Source of the DNA: Mytilisepta virgata
Lineage: Eukaryota > Mollusca > Bivalvia > Mytilida > Mytilidae
Direction: 5' to 3'
Assembly: GCA_028015205.1 (NCBI GenBank)
Contig: CM051513.1
Span: 48,302,841 to 48,366,840, forward strand
DNA length: 64,000 nt
How positions within the stretch are numbered: the first letter of the stretch is position 1; each line of letters opens with the position of its first letter. The position numbers were made by a program, and so were the translations under genes. Below are positions 56,295 to 64,000 of the stretch, one piece after another. A model generated the notes under the pieces. The model worked only from the letters and a program-made list of their open reading frames with translations, did no database searches and was not told the DNA's origin.

Positions 56295-59200
56295 ATTCAA
56301 TTCAATTCAATTCAATTCAATATTTTATTAGAGTCTCACCACTTGTAATACATATAATATAATCATCATAATATATACGTTGAATAAAACAGTAATTTTA
56401 TAAATTAAAATACAAGTGCCATTCTATAAAGAATTATGAGAGATCTAAATCATAACTATATATTTATCATGTCTATAAAAAAAAAAAACATTTCTGTTAT
56501 GTAAAACCATACAACTACAATTATCATGTCTATAAAATATTTCAAGTTTATAAAAACATAACCATCAATCAAGCATATAAAAAACTATTTCTTCTACTTA
56601 AAATGTTAAAGCAGGTCTTGGCAACCACATCAAAACAATCTGTATTTTTAAAAAGATATATAAACTTATCATCATCAGATAAAATATTAAAATCACCGTT
56701 TCTTCTTTTAACTTCATAAAATAAACTTTCACGTAAATCTGCATATAAAGGACAGTTTAAAATAACATGTTTCTCATCTTCAATTTTATCATTGCATACA
56801 AAGCAAACTCTTTCATTTACAGTTTTATTTTCATAGCGACCTGTTTCTATTCGCAAAGGGGCAACGCCACACCTAAATTTAGCAAATGCACTTCTGTATC
56901 GTATTGAAATGTTCTTCCTCAAATACATCTCTGTTTCAAAAATATCTTTAAACAATTTATAAGTACGTAATTTTTTTCCAACATTTTGTGATAATATTCT
57001 ATTATGCCAATTTATCTTATAATTTTCAAATAAAAAATCTTCTAACTGTGTAATAACATTTTTATGCAACACATTATCTAAATTAGTGTATAAATCTACA
57101 TTACATTCTCTAAATTTTGCCATAATTCTATAACACCAGTTTCTCTTTTTATTAATGGCATTTCTAAATGCCCATTGAAATACTTTAAAATTCACCCTAT
57201 CTGTTGACATAACATTACATCTAGCCCAATGTCTAAAACCACAACTCCACTGCTTCACACATGGAGGTTTCCAACCCATATCCCCATTAATGGCATCACT
57301 AGGTGTATATTTACCAAGACCCATAAAAAACCGGATAGCTCTGTGCTGGACAGCATTAATACAAGAAAAATCTTTGGTGCACCATATGGCTGCACCATAA
57401 CTTATGACTGACCAGACTAAGCTATCTAAAAGTTTGGTATATGTATTAAAGTGGAAACCTCCATGTGCTTTGCTCTTCACAATCAGTAAACTTAATGCTC
57501 TCCCTGCTGACCTGGCTACAGATTTTGCCGTTTCATTATAATCAAGGAATTCAGTCAATAATAAGCCAAGATATTGATATTTTGATACAATACACAGTTG
57601 TTTTTCACCAAGTAAAAATATTGCATTGGTTGGTTGTACAGCGGGATTTCTAAAATGCACAATCTTTGTTTTTTCAAAGTTAACATTCAATAATTTATCT
57701 TTACACCATGTATTAAGGACATCTAGCATTAATTGTAAATCATTTTCATTTTCTGCAATTAAAACAATGTCATCTGCATATAATAAAATACCAATTTTTT
57801 CACCATCGATATCAATACCGATGTCTAGACCTTTTATGTCTGTGACTAAACTATTTACAAAAATATTAAATAATATAGGTGACAAAACACACCCTTGCTT
57901 TAAGCCTGAGTTAACACTGAACCATTCAGTTAAGTTTCCATTCAATTTAATTGCACATTCAACTTGAGAGTAAATCGTTTTAATAGTATTCAAAAATTTT
58001 GAACTGATTCCAAGATCATTTAAATCTTTAAATAATAATCTCCTACTAACTGTATCATAGGCTTTCTTGAAATCTACAAAGACAGCAAAAGTTGACAATT
58101 TTGTCAATTTCCTTGTCTCAATAATGGACGTAATTGTGCTTAAATGATCAATAGTACTTCGACTTTTACGAAACCCATTTTGTTCATCATGTAAAATATC
58201 TCTATGATCTAACCAATTTACAAATCTATTGTTTAAAATGCTACAATATAATTTATAGGCACACGGTGCCAAAGTTATTCCCCGATAAGACAAAGGATCC
58301 CTGGGATCCGATGTAGAACACTTTGGGATAGGAGTGATTATCCCTTTACACCATACAGATGGAATTTTACCAAATTTAAAACATATATTAAATAATTTTT
58401 GCAAAACATGTAATAACAAATTATTTTTAAACAATTCTACAGGTATCAAATCGATCCCTGGCGCTTTGCCATTTTTAGCTTGCGTTAATACTTTCAACAC
58501 TTCATCAATACTAATTTCACAATCTAAATCAACATCCAAAATATTATTTGACATATTATCATTTACATTCGTTACATCATCACAATTCAAAAGATTTTCA
58601 TAAGAAGTTTTCCATTTATTTAAAATAATGTTAGTGTCAGAGCAAATTGAACCATCTTCTAGTACAACTTCCATGGGTATGGTCTTCTGTCTTTCACTAC
58701 CGACACCAATCTTGCCAATGTTCTTCCAAAACTCCCGGGGGTCCCTAGTTTGTATATCCAAAAGTTTATCTTGACTTCGGTACCAATATCGCCTCTTTGT
58801 CTGTTGACAATTTTTATCAAAAAGTTTACGTTTGCTTACAAAAATATGACGCAAGTTCTTCTTATCCTGGTTATGGCTTCTATTCCATTTACGTTCGGCT
58901 TCGCATACTTCATTCCAGAGCGCAGTGAGATTATCGTTCCACCATGGTTTTTTCAATTTCCTACGTTTATTATTAAGACCATTCAAATGAACCACCTTTC
59001 GTTTAGTAAGTTTCGAGTTCATTATATTTATTGTCCAATTCTTTCTGGTTAATTCCTGATAATTCTAAGCTCTGTATAAACTGATTTAATTTTCCAACTA
59101 TTTCGACATCTGCCATCCACTCATTCGGTATATTGCGAGTGTCAAATTTAGTACTTTTATATATGATCATGATAACTGTAATAAACAAATTATCACATTG
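56295..59200 (-). mobile_element. LINE with an 817-codon RT ORF, lacking endonuclease
   Basis: The ORF runs 59022 to 56569. It shows a KPWWNDNL inter-domain motif, GKAPGIDLIPVELFK, PIPK...LSYRGITLAP, DEQNGFRKSRSTIDHL, FVDFKKAYD (catalytic Asp at about residue 317), GLKQGCVLSPILFNIF, and LLYADDIVL (YADD at 415-418). It has a C-terminal CCHC knuckle (CFVCNDKIEDEKHVILNC). Another frame (59188-59003) continues the N-terminal side (ELDNKYNEL), implying one frameshift at about 59020. The AP-endonuclease is absent, so it is 5'-truncated. The 3' tail is (TTGAA)n then (AT)n at 56260-56320. The clade is a non-LTR lineage with APE-type architecture, not assignable by eye. The long intact frame means a young insertion. 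Confidence 0.9.
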
Positions 59201-59534
59201 ATTAATTTAACAACAAATTATCACATACATAGTTATAGTTTGTGATTACATTGATTGAAAATTGAAAATCTTCAACTTCTATTATTTTATCTACCAGATT
59301 AAGATGACAGGAAAAACTGTGAAATAAATTAATATATAATGATATTTCATATCAGTAATTATATTATTTTATAAGTACGATCACATGATATTCAGAGATC
59401 CGGGATATAAAGTCTACCGGTCCAAAAACTATGGTTTTAAATGTAAATTCATTTCTGAAAATAGAAAGACATTTATTGACAAAAAATACTACACAACTCC
59501 AAGTATCACGAAACTGAGCGCGCTGTTAAACCAA

Positions 59535-59559
59535 AAAAAAAAAAAAAAAAAAAAAAAAT
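59535..59559. repeat. Poly-A tract (~28 nt)
   Basis: A homopolymer run near 59532-59560. No retroposed gene is recognisable beside it. Confidence 0.7.
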
Positions 59560-59560
59560 C

Positions 59561-59970
59561 AAAATTAAAGAAACTATGTAAATTTATCCACTATATTAAC
59601 TCTAGTGTTTGATCTCCTGGCTCAATACTCATATATTACTCTTTTTTATGTTTCGCTCTGTATATAATTTTATTGTTTTATTTTATTTTTTTCGCCTTCT
59701 GCCTGTGTGTGTTATCGTCTTATTGTAATGTACCTACAACCATGACAACGGTTTATCAGAATAAAGATATATATAGTGACATTACTTTGAATTTCATTGA
59801 CGTAGCGCACAGTGTTGCGCCATCTAACGTAACGTCATTTGAATCGCTATACAGGACTGCGTCTCTAAACTCTTGAATGTATTTACTATTTTTGTACATG
59901 TATTTATTTACTTGTTACTCCGTTATTAAATATTTCAATTTATCTTTTCATTTTCTTCAATGTCATTTAA
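59561..59970. other. Intergenic, nothing recognised
   Basis: AT-rich with no supported feature. Confidence 0.4.
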
Positions 59971-59971
59971 G

Positions 59972-60220
59972 GGGCCTCGGTGGCCGAGTGGTCTAGGTAG
60001 TTCGTCATGACTACTAATAATCACAGCCTGTCAACACTGGAGTTGCGGGTTCGAATCTCACCTGTAGTGGGGTGTGTCCAACTCAGATCTAAATTGACAA
60101 GGATTGCCAATTTTCCTGTCGAAGGTCGGTGGTTCTCTCCGGTTACTCCGGCTTCCTCCACCAATAAAAACTGGCCGCCGCGGAATAGCCAAATGTGCTA
60201 AAACCCCAACTAAACAAATA
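59972..60220 (+). repeat. Full-length tRNA-derived SINE
   Basis: The head has A box TGGCCGAGTGG and B box GGGTTCGAATC about 60 nt apart. The body has 'ttctctccggttactccggc' and 'aaactggccgccgcgg'. The tail is 'aaaccccaactaaac' and (AAAT/AAAC)n. RNA polymerase III transcription is expected for this class. Confidence 0.85.
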
Positions 60221-60400
60221 AACAAACATTGTCATTTAGTTATTTATTCAGTATGTATTTCTCTATTAATAACGATTTTATTATTTTTTTTTTTATTTCA
60301 TTATAATTTTTATTATATTTTTTCATTGTAAGTCATTGTGATATTTGTTTTTTATTTGTTTCGACTTTTTTAATATTTCAACAGGTAACATTATATTAAT

Positions 60401-62097
60401 AGCTTTTGTCATCACTTGGCGTCCGTCGACCGTTAACTTTTCACATTTTAATCTTCTTCTCTGAAACAACCAGGCCTAATGAAATTAAGTTTTGCAGGAA
60501 GCATTTATGTAAGGTACTTTATATAGTTTCCTTATTTCGTCCCAATCGAACTACAAATATGGCCGCCATGGTCCGTTCTTGTTTCTGATTGGCTGATATA
60601 AAAAAAATCTTCTCCTCTGCTTGGCCAAATGGAACTAAAGTTGTCAGGAAGCATATATGGGAGGTTGTTTACAAAGTTTCCTTATTTTGTCCCGATCAGG
60701 CAACAAACATGGCCATCATGGGCAATTCTTGTTTCTCATTGGTTGATTAAAATTTTTTTTTCTAGAACTGCCTGGTCAAACAGAATGAAATCCGACAGGA
60801 AACATCTATGTGAGGTTCTGTGCAAAGTTTCTTTATTTTATCCCGATCGGACTACAAATGTGGCCAACATGGGCAGTTCATGTTTCTCATTGGCTGATAT
60901 AAAAAAGTCTTCTCTGAAATCACTGAGCCAAATGGAACGAATCTTGACAAGAAGCATATAAATATCCTTTATAAAATTTCCCCATTTCGCCCCGATTGGA
61001 CTACAAATATAAAGGCCATGGGCAGTTTTTTTAAGCTCACCTGGCAAAAGGCCATGCGAACTTTTGTCATCACTTGGTGTCCGTCGTCCGTCCGTCGTCT
61101 TCCCTTAACTTTTCTTATTAAATTTGGCAGGAAGTATCTATGTAAGGTCCTTAATAAAGTTTGCTCATTTCGTCCCGATCGGACAACAAACATGGCCGCC
61201 ATGGGCAATTGTTGATTTTGATTGGCTGAGTTTTCAAAAATCTTCTCCTCTGAAACAGATAAGCCAAATGGAACAAAACTTGACAGGAAGCATATATGGG
61301 AGGTCCTTTATAAAGTTTCCTCATTTCGTCCCAATCGGACTACAAATATGGCCGTCTTAGGCAATTCTTGTTTCTCATTGGTTGATTAAATTTTTTTTTC
61401 TTTTCTGGAACTGCTTGGCCAAATGAATGAAACCACAGGAAGCATCTATGGGAGGTTCTGTACAAAGCATCCTCATTTTGTACCGATCATTTTGGCTGAT
61501 AGAAAAAAAAATCTTCTCCTCTGAAATCACTGGACCAAATGGAATGAAACTTGACAGAAATCATCTATGGGCGGTTCTTTACAAAGTTTCCTCATTTCGT
61601 CCCGATCGGGCAACAGACATGGCCCTCTGAGCCTCTAGTTTTTTTTATTTGCTGGTATAAAACAATCCTCCTCTGAAGTCGCTTGGCCAAATGGAACGAA
61701 ACTACAGGAAGGTTCTTTACAAATTTTCCTCATTTCGTCCCGATAGGGCAACCAACATGACCATTTCATGTTTCTCATTGGTTGATTAAAAAAAGAGAGA
61801 ATTCTGGAACTATTTGGCCAATACAGTCAGCCAAACTTGACAGGAAGCATCTATGGAAAGTTTTTTTTTTTAAAATTAATTATTTTCATTCGTGGCTACC
61901 ATGGGAAATTCTTGTGTCTAATAGGCTGATATAAAGAAATCTTCTCTGAAACCGCTTGATCAAATGAAACCATTCTTGACGTTTTACTTCTACAAAGTTT
62001 TCTCATTTTGACCAGATCATGCGACAAACATGGCCACTATGGGCAATTCTTGTTACTGCCAGATGAGCGATACAGGCTTAGCCCTTTGAGCCTCTAG
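60401..62097 (+). repeat. Tandem-core element, ~170-bp units, host of a nested copy
   Basis: It starts 'agcttttgtcatcacttggc'. Units carry 'tgacaggaagcatctatg', 'catttcgtcccgatcgg' and 'catggccgccatgg'. It ends 'gatgagcgatacaggct', a hairpin and CTAG at 62094-62097. The nested element at 61033-61638 interrupts it. Confidence 0.78.
61033..61638 (+). repeat. Nested tandem-core element with defined ends
   Basis: It lies inside a T-run of the host copy: T-run, then AAGCTCACCTGGCAAAAGG ... CTCTGAGCCTCTAG, then T-run. The host unit resumes after it. This fixes the family's termini and shows no obvious target duplication. Confidence 0.7.
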
Positions 62098-62149
62098 TTA
62101 TTATTATCACCATTACTATTATTAATATAGTTTAAAGTACAATCGTGCC

Positions 62150-62470
62150 AGGCGCGGATTCAGACGGGGTGCACCTGGCGAGCGCCCCCTAAAAAAAGCC
62201 ACGTTTCTGACAATTTATATGAATTTTTAACATAAAATCGTCCAAACATTGTTCGCCTCGCTCCGCTCTATCAATCATTACCAATAGTTCAGCGCCCCCC
62301 CCCCCCGCCCACGATATTACGCGTGCCATTAGCTGACATTGCGTAAATTAAAAAAAAAACATCCAAAACGCAACCGTAACAAAATGACTGCAGACGTGAA
62401 ATTTATATAAAATAAAAACGAAAAATAATCGGAGTGGCATGAACTCAATTACAAATACTATTATTTGAAA
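62150..62470. repeat. Dispersed C-run repeat, copy 2
   Basis: It shares 'gcctcgctccgct' and the C-run with 12370-12600. Confidence 0.55.
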
Positions 62471-63382
62471 ACGTATTGTGTTACCAACTGCACTTTACTC
62501 GTGTGAGCTTTGGGGTCAGTTAACATTTGCTGACACTAGAATGTTAAGAGCAAAAACAACGATACTTTGTACGATTTATATTAGGTCTAGATAAACGGTC
62601 GCCAATTGATTCTTGTACAAGTAATGTCGGACTATGGTCTATACAAGGACTCATCGATAAATTCAAATTACTGTTCCTCGGACGGTTGTTCAGATCTAAT
62701 TCCAATACAACTCATAAACAATTATTTATTCTTCGTCTCAGTCAACTGTTGCTCGGCGAAACCAATAAACGGTCAATAACATATGACTTAATAAAAACTC
62801 TGATTAAATATGACATGCATTCCTTTCTTGAGAGTTACATGGATGATTTGTATATCCTGAATAAAAAACTATGGTCCAAAATTGAAATCCGAGAAGAAAA
62901 TATTTGGAAATCATCTATACAGTGTCGACCAGAACTTTGTCGTTACTACGAAATTCAAAACAGATTAACTATTCACAGACGTCTACGTCTTGTCGTTGTC
63001 TATCCGCATTTAAATTATAAATTATCAGTCATGGTAAAACTGGGCTCAATAGCAATAAAGGATGGCCACTGCTCTTTATGCGGATGTCATTCCACAGATG
63101 TCGTTCAATTTAATTTTATACTGTGAAAAACTTTTGGATGCAAGAAATAACATGTTTTACGGAATTTTTGATGTTTTACCAGTGCAGGAATCTGTACGCT
63201 TTTTTCAGCAAGATGATAGTGAAATAATGGTAGCCTTACTTGGTGGCATTACAGATTTTATGCAATCTGTGAACGCTGACAACTGGAGAAACATGATGTG
63301 CTGCTTGGCAGATCATATATTTCATCTGGACGGAAAATTTAAAGGCGAATTATCTGAGCATAGGTTTAATTTTGGACACTAA
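62470..63382 (+). mobile_element. LINE C-terminal relic
   Basis: Frames read LYSCELWG near 62495, then an ORF at 62686-63126 (MFRSNSNTTHKQLFILRLSQ...), then HCSLCGCHST and, after a frameshift near 63110, FNFILYCEKLLDARNNMFYG. The last is a CCHC knuckle of the type found at LINE ORF2 C-termini. RT motifs are missing. Confidence 0.65.
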
Positions 63383-63829
63383 AATATTTGCATCAAACAA
63401 ATGTAGCAAATAGATATTGTAACTGCCGCTTCTCTGGCGCCTGGTTTACATGTAATTTGTAGTTGTAGTTTTATCCGTTTCTTTCCCCTATTACGATATT
63501 ACCCTAAACTTGCTAGACAGGGTGTGTTTTGTAAACAAACGTTTTAAACTTTACTAGATTGATATTAATAGTGCAAAATGACATTTTTCCAGTATGCATT
63601 TATTCTTTGGATTTAACTTTGTACTGATTGTGGAAATATTTCTAAATTGGTAAGTTCAATTTACTTTTCTTTGTGTCAATTAGACGAACATAATTGATTG
63701 TTTACATATTTTTTCTATGCAACTATTTTTGAGTTAAATGGATAACTGATGTTAAGATATTAATTTTAAGAACATTTTATGATAAATTTACGATTTATAT
63801 GCACTAATTAGGACGCTACATGTGTTAAT

Positions 63830-63905
63830 TACCAGGTCACATGATATCGTACAAAAAAGTCACGTGATATGTACAAATATAAAACTATTAGGCACTGGCT
63901 TTCAT
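63830..63905 (+). promoter_or_regulatory. Promoter-like stretch at the right edge
   Basis: Two ~30-bp units ('gtcacatgatatcgtac' and 'gtcacgtgatatgtac', the second with an E-box CACGTG) precede a TATAAAA at about 63880. A gene may start beyond the window. Confidence 0.3.
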
Positions 63906-64000
63906 ACGAACTTTGAGTACCAATAGACATTTTGTGTGGTGAATGTTTTTATGAACAATTTGATATTATTTGCATACACTGAACACTTTCGTGATGTTTT

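Noticed and set aside
57229..58603. Several plus-strand ORFs of 60-113 codons
   Set aside because: Antisense shadows of the LINE reverse-transcriptase ORF.
59984..60060. Functional tRNA gene
   Set aside because: A and B boxes are present, but the sequence does not fold into a full cloverleaf and continues into a SINE body and tail.

Overview
This looks like nuclear DNA from a bivalve mollusc, most likely a mytilid mussel. It is AT-rich, its genes have introns with canonical GT/AG borders, there are no operons or Shine-Dalgarno starts, and most of it is transposable-element (TE) debris. The debris includes families I associate with mussels and oysters: repeats carrying a ggcgtccgtcgtc motif, 'caggtgagcgatacaggct' ends, tRNA-derived SINEs with a shared body, and a 'cttacccttccggagcacct' repeat. 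The species is an inference.

Layout. (1) 1-6.3 kb, minus strand: the first three coding exons (126 codons) of a gene that runs off the left edge. (2) 8.5-16.6 kb: retroelement relics (a LINE with an inverted 5' part, and a Penelope-like element split by a tandem repeat) plus a 1.05-kb element with terminal inverted repeats (TIRs) that carries an exon-like ORF. (3) 17.6-26.4 kb, plus strand: a complete six-exon gene for a 1022-residue, 16-finger C2H2 zinc-finger protein. Its first two exons match exons 1-2 of the minus-strand gene in length, phase and residues, so the two are a head-to-head paralogous pair. (4) 26.6-34.5 kb: stacked copies of a tandem-core repeat family, one split by a truncated LINE. 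(5) 34.9-50.0 kb, plus strand: a two-exon seven-transmembrane receptor of 305 residues whose 14.2-kb intron is full of repeats, including an 881-bp TIR element made almost wholly of AGATATCT words. (6) 51.6-54.45 kb: a 1430-bp unit in two apparently identical tandem copies, each holding the same frame-broken minus-strand rhodopsin-type receptor. (7) 56.3-59.2 kb, minus strand: a LINE with an 817-codon reverse-transcriptase ORF. (8) 60-64 kb: a SINE, nested repeats, a LINE 3' relic and a promoter-like stretch at the right edge.

There is no sign of a metabolic pathway or operon. The host genes are a C2H2 regulator pair and chemosensory or hormone-type receptors. The most unusual pattern is positional. 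In six of nine splice donors a transposon or SINE edge lies 0 to about 40 nt inside the intron. In zinc-finger intron 4 the donor itself looks like the end of an inverted-repeat element. Five inverted-repeat families also begin TTAAGG, and four of them keep TTAA at both ends.
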